Source: Rhizoclosmatium globosum
Lineage: Eukaryota > Chytridiomycota > Chytridiomycetes > Chytridiales > Chytriomycetaceae
Assembly (NCBI GenBank): GCA_002104985.1
Contig: MCGO01000032.1
Location: forward strand, 124,001-188,000
Direction: 5' to 3'
Length of the DNA: 64,000 bases
Shown here: in pieces, positions 31,589 through 43,098 of the stretch
How positions within the stretch are numbered: position 1 is the stretch's first letter
Layout: every line of letters begins with the position of its first letter
Notes under the pieces: generated by a model
What the model was told of the DNA's origin: nothing
Seen by the model: the letters and a program-made list of their open reading frames with translations, nothing else
Database searches by the model: none
Position numbers and translations under genes: made by a program

Positions 31589-34500
31589 ATGTCAAATTCA
31601 CGTAATGACCGTACCACTCCTTCCTCCTCTCGCAACTCTTCTACTCCCTCACGAGATAGTTTAGCTCAGAGAACACTGGATGGCGTCAATAGAACCAAGA
31701 GGTCTCACGCCGCAACACTGCACAACCCCAATCCGCCGCGCCAAACCTTAGCCCTTACCTTCAAATGCTCAACCAAGTCGCTGGCTCATCATCGTCTTCA
31801 GCTAGTCCTCGCTCCTCGGGGCCTTCGCGACTTCAACCTGTTTCAGGAACTTATCGACCCACCACATCCTACTCGAAACCACAATCTCGACCATTTGATC
31901 CTTCTGAAATCGTTGTCGTTAATACTTACCGGAATCGTCCAACTGGATCCGTGGACCTCCGGTCAACGTAACTTGACCACCCAACCCAACGCGATGCACT
32001 GCCGCCATCAGAAATTATTGTGGTCAATACTCGACCGAAGATAGCTCCGCGAGAACTCCGTTTGATGCTCCTGTTGCAGGCTCATCTACCAGTATCCGAA
32101 ATCTGACCTCTTCCCGAATACCTAATCCAAGCCGACACAGCGTCCAGTATACTAAACAATACTGGAAGAACGGTTCCTGTACCAAAGAGGGGCCTACCTT
32201 GATTCCGATCGGACGGGTAGCACTGTTTGAAACCAGAAGATTCAGTCTCATCCCAAATGTCTGTGTACCAATCCCTCATCAAAGATCTTTCAGGTAAATA
32301 CCCATGAATAAGTGCTTGTTTCAATATTGATCACTCAAAGCAAGGCCCTTCCTCTTCATCAAAGCAAAAACCTATGGATTCCCTGCAAGCCCAACGCGCT
32401 CGTCAACTGCTCTGCCACCCTCTGCAAATGCGCTAATCACTTCAACTGAACGCGAAAAACAACAACAAGCTCTTATCGAATATGAAAACCGACAAGCTGC
32501 GCTTCGAGAAGCAAACAGGAAAGCTGCTCTCGCTCGACAAGAACAAGAAGAGTCTGAACATCGACGCAAAAACCCGTCTGGTACTTCTAGTTCTGGTATT
32601 TTCCTCAGTGATAAACAAGTAGTTGGGCAACTGAAGAATTTGCTGGAAAATGTGTCTGTGTTGGAGGAAAGTGTGTTGAAGGCCCAGGCAGAGAGAATCA
32701 AGAGCCCTCCCGAGTTGACTGTTACCTTGTTAGAGCATCAGAAAATTGGTGTTGATTGGATGGTTCGGATGGAAAAGGGAACGAATAAGGGTGGGATTCT
32801 GGCTGATGATATGGGTTTGGGAAAGACTGTTCAAAGCATTGCTTGTTGCGTTTTGAACAGGAGTACCGAGCCCGAGATTCGGCGTGCTACATTGATAGTT
32901 GCTCCTACATCGTTGGTTCTGCAGGTAAGCTCTGTCACCACTTGACCATTGCCTAACAACTACACATAGTGGGAGAAAGAGCTGGCAACCAAAGTAAAAG
33001 CAGGCGTCTTAGAGTCTGCGTGTATTATGGTGCAGCAAAGAAGAAATTAACGGCAGCTGTCCTCAAGCAGTTTGACATTGTTATCACTTCATATGGCTCA
33101 GTGTCCATGGAATTCACACAAGATGGTCTCTCTCGTCGTGGAACATTATTTCGAATGGAATGGCATCGTGTAATTCTAGATGAAGCTCATACCGTGAAAA
33201 ACAAGTCAACAGTTGCAGCTCAAGCTTGTGTTGGATTGAAATCTCAACACCGATGGTGTTTGACAGGGACACCGATTCAGGTGAGTTGGCTTTCAAGTTA
33301 TTCTTGTCTAACAAAAGTTCCAAAGAATAATGTCGGCGAATTATACTCACTTATCGATTTCCTAAAGATTCAGCCATATTGTGACTGGGATACATTTAGA
33401 ACTGACATCGAGATGCCAATGAAGCAGGGATTCTTTGGAGCTGCTCTTAATCGTGTTCAAATACTCCTAAAAGCTATTTGCTTGAGAAGAACAAAAACAT
33501 CAAGCTGGATGGACGGCCTATCATTCAGTTACCACCAAAAACAGTCAGCTTACTCGAAATTGAATTCTCAAAACCCGAACGTGAATTTTATGATTCCTTG
33601 GAGAAGCAAATTGTTTTGAAGTTCAATGAGTATTTGAAGGCTGGGTATGTTGTTGTTAATGGCTATTGGTCGCTCACTGATTTATAATTTCGCAGTACTG
33701 TGATGCAAAACTATAGTAACGTCTTGGTTCTCCTTCTTCGCCTTCGACAGGCATGTTGCCACGCGTCGCTGTTTCTCACACTTGAAGAAGCAAACCAGAA
33801 GGCTGCTACCTCAAATCCAAACAAGAGCATGTTTTTACACCTCAACAATATCGTCAACTGCGAGATATGCAACTCCAAACTGTGTATGAGTGTCCAATCT
33901 GTTATGAGTCGCCCTTGTTGAGGGAAAGTTCTCCAGACTGGCCCATGCTTTTTGCTTTGGATGTTTGACAGAGCAAGTAGAAACCGGGAATCGTTCTTGC
34001 TCAATCTGTCGTTGTCCGATACGCTTGGATCATGTTGTTGATGTTAAGGCGGTTTTGGAGAGTAAGGAATACCTTGAGGACAATTCAACTGACGGCGTGA
34101 ATGATGTGGACGCGAATGATAGTAATCGTGAAGCCGAAGATCTTGTTAAGGATCTAGACGAAGGCGATGAAATGAATGGTAACGACGGCGGTTGGATTTC
34201 AAGCTCTAAGATAGACAGGTTCAGTGAATGCCCAATCTTTTACGTCTCTAACTCCTTATTTTGTCTGCAGAATGATGAATATTCTCAACACAATCCGTGA
34301 AACAAAGCCGGCGAAAAGACGATTGTGTTCACACAATTTCGCGGAATGATGGACCTCTGCTCAACCCCACTCACTGAAGCCGGCTAAAATTTGTACGTTA
34401 CGATGGCTCCATGAATGCTGACCAACGAGACCGTTCGATTCAAGCCTTAACACACGATCCTGATACAACAGTGATTCTTGTTTCATTAAATGTGGATCGT

Positions 34501-34822
34501 TAGGATAACCTTACTGTGCCAATCACGTGATTATGGTTGACTTTTGGTGGAATATGGCGGTTGAGCTTCAAGCCGTTGATCGATCGCATCGGTTGGGGCA
34601 GGTGAAGCCGGTATCTGTTTATAGAGTCACAATCAAGGATACTGTCGAGCAACGGATTTTGGAATTGCAGAGGAAGAAGCAGGAACTGTTTGATGGTGAG
34701 TTGTTTTCTGGTTGAATCAAATGTCTGACTTTGCTTTTCAAGCGGCGATGGGCGGGGGAAACTCTGGAAGTATGAACCGGCTTGGACTTGATGATTTGAT
34801 GCATTTATTTACCCGAAAGTAA
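31589..34822 (+). CDS. SNF2-family ATPase with internal RING (Rad5/HLTF-type), disrupted
   Basis: Swi2/Snf2 translocase with a RING finger between the two helicase lobes, the layout of Rad5/HLTF/Rad16 proteins. Visible: a low-complexity N-terminus (MSNSRNDRTTPSSS), LLEHQKIGVDWM, Walker A DDMGLGKTVQS, TLIVAPTSLVLQ, DEAH box (VILDEAHTVKNK), LTGTPIQ, ICLRRTKTS, RING pieces CPICYES / HAFCFGC / CSICRCPI, IVFTQFRGMMDLC and motif VI QAVDRSHRLGQ, ending DDLMHLFTRK. At least six one-base slips occur, including within the SLKCGSLG-like segment near 34495. It is paralogous to the minus-strand gene at 37489 and shorter at the N-terminus, without a UBA domain that I can see. Confidence 0.7.
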
Positions 34823-34831
34823 AATAAACTT

Positions 34832-36414
34832 ATGATGTATATAAGATCCGCAAAAGTTCAGCCTCAAATGAAACAGCTCCTGGACCTCCCACCGATCGTC
34901 CTCCTCCGCATCTTCAGTTACATCCCGTTATACAAGCTTCGACACCTCGCCCGAATCCATAGTCGTCTGTTTGGTTGTTTAACGTCAGCAGCCTTTGCCG
35001 AGCTCCACATCCTTGTCCATGGGATCCCTGAAGTTGTGACAGTCCGCGGCAAACAGCATTACTGCACACACCTCGCCGTAACAGCCTCCGATGAAGTACT
35101 TTCAATGAACCACATCGTATGGTCGCATTTGCCTGTCCTGACATCTTTCCGATATCCACTCCACTTTCAAGAAGCGTATGTCAATCTGTGTCTCAGAAAC
35201 GCTGTCCTAGAAGAGCCAACGCTAACTAGAACCCATCAAACTCACTTCTATCTACTGCCTCGAATCTGCCGCCAACGATTGGGTGTCTGGGCCCGCATTT
35301 GAAGGAAATCCAAGTGTATGGGGGTCAAGTTAAGGGCGAGATACCGACTTCGATTTACCGGCTGACTAGCCTTGAACATTGCGATCTTCATGGAAACAGG
35401 CTGGGTGGTAGAATCCCGGAGGAGATTGGCTCACTGTTTTCATTGCGTTCATTGGATTTGAGCTCATGTATGCTTCTTGGACCTCTGCCTGCGTCTATGG
35501 ACAGCTCAAGCATCTCAAAACAGTGTATTTGGATTCGAATAGCATAAGTGGGCTTCTCCCTCGAGCATGTTTAAATTGAAGTCCTTGAGTTGATTGTGAT
35601 ATCAAAGAACAGGATATTCGGTGTCTCGTTCCCCAACAAATCAAGTATGAAGAAGTTGAACATGTTGATATGAGTGAGAATGGATTAGTTGGACTCCTCC
35701 TCCTCAATTGGCATCCTTATCTAGTCTAAGGTTTCTCAATTTATCAGGAAACCATATCCGTGGTGGACTTACCGCGGAAGTTGTTGGAAATTGGAGAGAA
35801 ATGGAGCACTTGAACTTGTCGACGAATAGGTTCGTGGTTGGATTCCCAGAGATTGTTGGTACTTCATTGCTCTCGATAAACCTGTCTCATAATGAGCTGA
35901 CTGGAAGTATTCCTGAAGAAATTGGAGAATTGGTGAATTTGGAGAGGCTTGATCTCTCTCATAACCAATTGACTGGAGTTATTCCACCAAGCATAGCAAA
36001 GTGTTCAAAATTGACCCATATTTATCTATGTGGTAATCGACTGGAAGGCGATATCCCAGCTGCTATTGGAGAGCTCTCTCGCGTCAAGATTATTGATCTT
36101 TCGCGCAACGTCCTGGGTGGCACAATCGCCAAAGAGGTCGGGAATGTATTGACATTAGAAGAGTTGAACCTCAGCATGAACAAATTAGAAGGAACCATTC
36201 CTGAAGAACTGGACAATTGACATCATTAAGGATCTTGGATCTTACACTGAATCAACTTGTTGGATCTGTTCCACCTCACTTAAAGATTTGCCCCATCTCA
36301 AAAGGCTCAAAGTGTCTCACAACAAGCTCGAGAATCAAATTTTGTCCAGTTTCAAACAGTCGTTCGGAAATGGGTTCGGTAAGAAAAAAGTTATCAAATA
36401 GAGTTGCGGGCTAG
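34832..36414 (+). CDS. F-box/LRR protein, disrupted
   Basis: A clear F-box (LLDLPPIVLLRIFSYIPLYKL) heads the reading frame. Plant-type LRRs follow in two later frames: LKEIQVYGGQVKGEIPTSIY, GRIPEEIGSLFSL, then from 35708 a clean block (GSIPEEIGELVNL, GVIPPSIAKCSKL, GDIPAAIGELSRV, GTIPEELDN). Frame changes near 35300, 35510, 35700 and 36219. Roughly twelve LRRs in total, the longest array in the window. It starts 10 bp after the SNF2 stop. Likely an SCF adaptor by architecture. Confidence 0.6.
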
Positions 36415-36444
36415 AATAAATCACTTTATACAGTTTTCTTAAGT

Positions 36445-37293
36445 TCAGGAGATCAGTTTCCGCCTTTTAAGGTCTTCAATAACGTGCATCAATCCAATAG
36501 AGCTCTGTAAAAACCAGTTGATTGACATTAGGTAATCAGATTGACGAACAGCACTCACCCTCATCGTGTTTTCCCTAATCTTGGACGCTCCAAATGCTTC
36601 AATCTTGCTTCTAATCGCCGACCACCCCGTTTGGAAATAATTCTAGCGGTAATATGGATCGCAGTCCCTCCAATCTGTGCCTTTGTAATAGTTTCTCATG
36701 TCCCGGAATCTGCACAACTTCTGACAAGAGAGGAGACGTTGGAGGAGTATACGGGGACACGATTTGCGTTTCTTCAACGAGCATTAGTTTGGCGTGAGAA
36801 GGTTTCGTGTGACGGTTTTGAATGTCTTGTTGACGGGTCGAGTTCTGAGATTTCGAGAATAAAGGCTTCGAGAAGTTGAACATCTAGAAAAGAGGTTAGA
36901 TTGGTATTCCAGGCAAAGGGGGATATTTGTCATTGAGTGTTCTGAGTGCATTCTCACTCATCCCACTCATTCACCGTCCATCCGTCTTCCTCAGGTTTCA
37001 AATGCAGCTATACACTCACCGACTTGCTCCACTTTGGCAGCCTCCCTCCTTCGTAAAGAGCCTTGTTGTGTGAAGAATTCCCGTTTCAGGATCCACATGT
37101 CGATCAATGACGTCCGCCGTGAGCACATGCGAAGCAAACGGGTTAGGATACTTGTTCCAGATAGCTTGAGTGACTGTGTTGTGCAAGTTGACTCATCAGC
37201 AACCACTCACGATCTGAAACCAGGGCATAGTGGGGACTCACCGCTCTCCCAGGAGTGTCCAAATAGATGTGTGCTTTCAAAGAGCTTTACCAT
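36445..37293 (-). CDS. PRELI/MSF1-domain lipid transfer protein (Ups/SLMO type)
   Basis: Intermembrane-space lipid transfer protein that carries phosphatidic acid or phosphatidylserine between mitochondrial membranes. The start MVKLFESTHLFGHSW and second exon VTQAIWNKYPNPFASHVLTA - DVIDRHVDPETGILHTTRLF - TKEGGLPKW are textbook PRELI. A third exon gives ISELDPSTR, NLSHAKLMLVEETQIVSP and LKHLERPRLGENTMR, then a last exon SSIGLMHVIEDLKRRKLIS ending at 36445. Introns are short and in phase, but the third exon needs two to three one-base corrections. Which of Ups1/Ups2/Ups3 it matches is undecided. Confidence 0.8.
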
Positions 37294-37488
37294 CATACAG
37301 GGTGACAATGGCGCCAGTTGAAAACAGACGCTTCGAGAGAAAAAAGGGGAGCGTGGCTGGCAAGCGCTGTGACAAGGCCAATCCAGTCGATGATACACAA
37401 CACGTGGTTTTCAAAAAAACAAAACAAAACAAACTCATAAATCGACTATTGGTCAGCAAAAACACTATTAGAATTAGTCTAGATTCAG

Positions 37489-40400
37489 TTACTCTTCATC
37501 GCTCAAATCTGCACCACCTCCACTACCCCGGAACAGTTGGATCAGATCATTCAATCCTAACCGATTCTTGCTCAAGCCCTTCACACCACCTTCTCCAAGA
37601 GCATCTAATAGAACCAAAGTTAAATTACCGTAATAAAAAATGGGACCTACTATTGAACATATCCTGCTTCTCAGCCTGCAACTGCAAAATCCGCTGCTCA
37701 ACAGTATTCTTGATGGAAATTCGATGCACGCTGACTTCCTTCTCTTGCCCAAACCGATGTACACGGTCAACAGCTTGATTCTCAACCGCAACATTCCACC
37801 AAAAGTCCAAAATGATGACATGATTCGCACACGTGAGATTCAGACCTAATGACCCACATTTTAAGGAAACGAGAATCACGTGTGTTCAGAGTCATGTTTG
37901 AGCGTCGAAACAGCTTGGTCACGTTGGTCGGCGGTCATGGAGCCATCGTATCGAACGAATCCTATTTTGCTGCCTCGTAACGGGGTTTCGCAGAGGTCCA
38001 TCATGCCGCGGAACTGAGTGAATACGATAATTTTGTCATGTGGGGATTCCCGACGGATTTTGAGAATCACTTTCATCATCCTGATAAAGACCGTTAACTG
38101 GATTATGATGTTTGGATTATCCTTACTGATCAATCTTTGTACTAGAAATCCAGCCATCTTCAACATCCAGTTCAGGCTGATCCTCGTCGTCGTCGTCGTC
38201 GTCAGATTCTTCATCCGAAATCAATTTCCGTCGCTTTCCTTTGGCTTTCGCAGACAAGTCTTCTTCAGCTTCTTCTTTCACTCTCTTTCCGTTCCCGTTC
38301 ACTTCGATCACAGACTCTTTCATACCTGCTTTCTTGGCGCTCTTCAAGAATGCATCAACCGAAACAAGAGTATGTACACCAATAGGTCCTCTGCAAAACA
38401 AGATTTCAACAAAGACATCAAACGAGGAAAGATTAAAAAAGTCGGGTCCTACCTGCACTCAGGGCAAACTTTCTCAACCCCATTCTCCCCCATCCCTGCA
38501 TACTCTGTAATACATCTCCACAAAACACATGTCCACATCCAACAATAATCTTTCCCAACGTATAGCATCAAAACAAATCGGGCATTCGTATCCACTCTTG
38601 AGCTTCATTCCAAGCAAACGAGTTTGGATTTCTGGCGTCAGCGCTTCCAAAGGATCAACCACTGCTTGGGGGTGTGCACCAGGTGCAGCGGCTTCCAAAG
38701 TTCTGGTGGAGCTTCGTTGAACTTTTCAGAGACTAGTTTTGGGTGACAGCAGGCTTGTCGCAGACGAAGGAGGAGAACTAGGACGTTACTGTAATTCTGC
38801 ATCACGGTTCTGTTGATTTCAATGTAAGTTATTTATCTTTTTACGTAGATGCAGGAACCTCACCCAGCTTTCAAATACGCATTGAATTTGAGTAGGACTT
38901 TCTTCTGCATCGAATCGTAAAACTCGCGTTCAGGACCTGTGAAGTCTACTTCAATCAGGGAACTAGTTTTTGGCTTCAAAGTGATGATTGGTTTTCCGTC
39001 CAGTTGCGACGCTTTCGTACGACGTAGACAAATCGCTTTTAACAGAGCTTGCACTCTCTTCATGACTCGCTTATGCTTTCCGGCTTTGAAAGGCTTTTCA
39101 ATCTCGTCTCGGAACTTTTCCCATTTGCAATACGGCTATCACCTTGGTATCAGAACCAACTGTTTAACATATTGACAAACAAACCTTAATATCCAAGAAA
39201 TCAATTAGAGAATACAGCTCTCCAATCTTGTTTTGAATTGGTGTTCCAGTCAAACACCACCGAAGCGACGAGTTTAACTGAACACACGCTCTGGCACTTC
39301 GAGTATTCTTGTTTTTGACAATGTGGGCTTCATCGAGGACAACACGATGCCACTTGACTTTAAAGAGTTCCCCACGCTGAGCAAGAATCATTTGTTCTTC
39401 TTCTTTCTCGAGTTGCAGTTCGCGTTCATAGGCTTGATCTTCATCTTCTTGTTCAAAGGGATCCTTTTGGCCCGTTTCTTTTTGGTTTGCGGCCACTCCA
39501 TCGCAACGGTTCCGTACGTCGTAATTACGATATCATACTGTTTCAGTCTGTTGCTTGTCATATTCTTTCGTTCTGGTAAACTCGAGTTAGTTGTCAAAAT
39601 ACGAGGCAAAAGACGACAGTACCTTTTCCGTAGTACAAAAACACTTTGAATACTCCCGCTCGGACTCTTGATTTGATTTCCTCCTGCCACTAGTATTTCC
39701 GGGAAGAATTTAGAATTTAAAACACCACAATCAAAAAAAAACAAACCTGCAAAATCAGTGAAGTTGGCGCAACAATCAACGTTGTCCTCCTTTCCCGATC
39801 TTCACTCCGATTCAGAATCATGGTAGCAATAGTCTGCATCGTCTTTCCCAATCCCATATCATCCGCCAAATCCCACCCTTATTCGTCCCTTCTCCATCCG
39901 AACCATCCATCAACACCAATTTTCTGATGCTCCAACAACTGCACCTTCAGCTCATCAGGCTTTGGATGCGGTCTTCAATAGGAGGCACGTTTTCCGTAAG
40001 CGCGACATTTTCGAGAAGGTCTTTGAGCTGTTCAACGACTTCTCCTTCTTTGAGTGGTGCTTCCCATGGCCTTCGTTTGGATCGTATTCCGGTTTTATGT
40101 TTGGATTGTAGTTGGAACCGCCGGGGAGGAGTGTGGCCATATCATAGATGGGTTCTGGTTTCGTGGGAGTGGGGGGATGTTGGGATTGTATGGTTTCGCA
40201 CTTTCTGTGAAGGAGTTGTATTGGGATCCGTATTTGATGACGGGAGGCGGAGGTACGAATTTGCTGGGTTGCTGCGAAGAGGAGGAGGAAGCTGAAAACG
40301 ATGAGGCGGCTTTCCTGTCGTAGAAAGGTTGATATGGGTCTGAGTCGTCATCGTTTGTGAGATCCACTCCATTGAAAGGCTCAGGTTTGACAAATGAGGG

Positions 40401-41338
40401 AGGATCGCGTTTGATGGCTTGAGATGAATATGCAGAACTAGAAGATCCTTGTGAATTTGAGGGCAAAGAAGGAAGGGATGAAGACTTTGAAGCCTGTGAT
40501 ATGGGATAAGTTTACGAGGAATACTTTGAAGTTACCGACCTTCATTTGAGCAAGAAGCTTATCGTGCTCTTCCTTTTCTACTTGTTGCTGAATCTTTCGT
40601 GCGATAGCTTCATCTTCGAGTACACGTTGTTTTCGCAGCCTCTCTTGCTCCTGCTCCTCTTTCTGAAGCTGCCTTATATATTGCATATTCAGTTCTTCAT
40701 CGGAAAGTGTCTTTTGTAGAGTCGGCACTGTTCGAAGGGCGAGGAAGATGAAGGAGCAGGATTCGGATCCGGTACCGGATTCTCGCACAGCCAGTCGACG
40801 GCGGCATCGATATTCCCGTCCGTTGATTCCAGAGCGCGAATGCACAAGTCCTCGTTGTCGGCGAAGCCCATTTCGCTGAGTTGAGTCAACTGGCGTTCGA
40901 ATCGCGAGGGTCGTTGCGGCTGCTGAGTCAGCGGCTGTTTCTGAGTCAGCGGCTGAGTCATCGGCGTCGGCTTCGGCTTCGGCTTCGCGTCCCAGGCGCT
41001 TTTCCGTCGCCGCGCCTCGAATCGACAGTGCGCGGGCACCTCGTCCAAGGCAACGGATCCTTCGATGAAGCCGAGGACGAGTGCGTATTCGGTGTCCTTG
41101 ACTTCGATTTCGTCTGTGTTTTGATTGGTTGGTTGGTTGGTTGGTTGTGGTGGTTCGGGGTTTCACCTGGACTCAGGTCTTCGTAGCCATCCATGAATCC
41201 CGCCATCGGATCGTCAGAGTCGCTGTCTCCATCTTGGATTTGGTCGGGCCGTAGTCGCTTGGACGGCGAGGGCGTCTCGTCTTCGTTGTCCGAGAACAGT
41301 GGTGGCGATTTGCTTCGACTATCCATCTTTTTTGACAA
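37489..41338 (-). CDS. SNF2-family ATPase with UBA and RING domains (Rad5/HLTF-type)
   Basis: Order of domains: acidic N-terminus (SDSDDPMAGFMDGYEDL), a UBA-like domain (LSEMGFADNEDLCIRALEST...AVDWLCEN), a coiled coil (DEELNMQYIRQLQKEEQEQE), a Ser/Pro linker, then SNF2 lobe 1 (DDMGLGKT, HRVVLDEAHIVKNKNT, LTGTPIQNKIGELYS), a RING with CPIC, CGHVFC and CPECR, and lobe 2 (IIVFTQFRGMMDLCETPL, VRYDGSMTADQRD, NHVIILDFWWN, QAVDRVHRFGQ), ending at 37489. It combines DNA translocase and E3 ligase modules, as in post-replication repair. About ten short introns; a few one-base slips. An inverted paralogue lies at 31589. The start could also be 41326. Confidence 0.8.
41125..41147 (+). repeat. TTGG tetranucleotide microsatellite
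   Basis: Nearly six tandem TTGG units inside the first intron of the minus-strand SNF2/UBA gene. Similar tetranucleotide runs sit in the first SEC20 intron (AAAC units, about 27383-27401) and in the second ETFB intron (AACC/AAC units). Confidence 0.9.
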
Positions 41339-41377
41339 CCTTTTTACAGACTTTATGATTTACACCTAACAAACGCT

Positions 41378-42681
41378 TTATTTCTGCTTGTAATCATCCG
41401 CGTCAAAAAGTGTCATGTTATCCCCTCTCACGCTTACGTCCCGTGTATGTTTCCGGTCAGTGACAGGTACCGGCAACTTGAATGCCTGCTGAGCTTGAGA
41501 TTGTAATTGTTTGGCGTAGGCGTAGAACAAGCCGCCAATAAATGCGAGAAAGATACCGGAAACGCTTCCAAATGTAACTGGCTCCGAAAAGAATATCATT
41601 CCAGATATTGAAATGGGTAGCTTATTCAGAGCACCAACCATGCTGGCAACTGTGTTAGAAAATTAAATATGTCCAGTAGGCATACCTGTATGTCGTTGAT
41701 GATGTGACTCGAATGCACCAAGATATTCCATAACTTATCGCGAACGCACTTAAAGAGCTGATTGTGATTGAAATAACGAGTCCAAGTAATTGACCACTGT
41801 CTGCTCCAGGACTCACGAACCTCGCATAACTGTCAGCAAAAGCTTGACCCTCAAACAGCAGAGAACAAACGCCCAGAACCGGCACTGACAACAAACTGTT
41901 GTAGTATATGGTATCAAAGTCCTTGAATTCGAACTCCTTTATCTTGGCACGGAAGTAGAGGCCAAAGAACGCAGACGTGAAACAATTCGCAGCCATCCAA
42001 AAGTACGGCACAATGATTCCAACATCTTCTTGTCCCTTCTTGATAACATTTCCGCTCGAAATATCCGACCACCCTAGACCCCAACTCCCTTCTTTAGCTG
42101 ACATCGCCAAATAATCAAACCACACTTGAACACACCTGCAATCACCGAACTCAAAATCAACAAACAAAAACTCCCCAGAATCATGGGCGTAACAGGACTC
42201 CCCTTGAAGAACTTCACTTCCCCATACGCAATCAGTATAATCGTCAAGTTCTTGAACACAGTGAACAGCGATATCGCCATATACTTGACAGCCTTCCCGC
42301 CCGTATAAATCATCAACACAAGTGCGATCGTGATTGGAAACCATCGTTTCGCATCGTACGCCGTTAGTTTCCGGTGCGTGAGGAGGTTGAGACGTGAAAA
42401 GATTGTGAGGAGGAGGACAGAGCAGGACGACTACTTTGACGATTTGAGAAACAGATCAGATACGATTCGCCTTTTGTCATGGTTTCTTTGTTGCGAACCT
42501 GCATGGCGAGCACGAGGAAGAGCATGTTGAAGTTGTAGGATGCTAAAACCACCTTGTTCGTGACTGTCATTAGCTGGAGGCGGCTCAATTAGTGGCTGGA
42601 GTCATGCAGGTTGGGAACACAAACTATTGATGATAGGCAATAGCATAATATCGCCGAGGCTTGGTCTCTTGTTGTGCTCAT
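41378..42681 (-). CDS. VRG4: Golgi GDP-mannose transporter
   Basis: Nucleotide-sugar antiporter bringing GDP-mannose into the Golgi lumen for mannosylation. Exons 42625-42681, 42499-42573, 42136-42430, 41686-42097 and 41378-41642. Diagnostic stretches: [54 protein letters not shown] (the FKNxTNI-like motif), [10 protein letters not shown] and [19 protein letters not shown] (GALNK motif). About ten transmembrane segments. The acidic tail ends DADDYKQK. All five exons join in phase without breaks. The first exon codes only 19 residues. The 42098-42135 intron is just 38 nt. Confidence 0.9.
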
Positions 42682-43098
42682 GTGGTTTGGTTGGCTTGAC
42701 GTTTCCAGAACGTTTCTGAGCAAATATGGACGTTAAGTAGTGAGTGCTCTTTCGTTCAATTATTTATTTAACTGGAGAAAGAGAGGAAAGACCGATAACC
42801 CTCTGTCACTTTCGGATTACAAGAATAAAAGGTTCAATCGCGATATTTTCGATAATGAAATGAAATTCTCTTGCGATTCCAGCTGAAATATGTAAATTGC
42901 TTAAGTTTCCATGTTTAGTAAAAGTTTCCGATTCATTCTGCCGATGTAGGCCACCCCTTTCCGCACATACTAGAAAGCATTCAGGCATTTTTGAGTTTTC
43001 AGACAATGGCGCGTTGAAAGTCTCGCCCTATCACCATTGTTTCATGAGGATAATGGACATTCAAATTCATCTTCATCCAAAAAACTAAACAAAACCGG
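42682..43098. other. Intergenic region between VRG4 and the 7-TM array
   Basis: About 415 bp between divergent genes. AT-rich near 42760-42780 (aattatttatttaac). No RNA gene or conserved reading frame recognised; presumably promoters for both sides. Confidence 0.5.

Noticed and set aside
31589..34822. Transposon-encoded helicase or virus-derived origin for the SNF2 genes
   Set aside because: RING placement, motif VI and the overall order match cellular Rad5/HLTF proteins. No terminal repeats, integrase or capsid-like genes are seen nearby.
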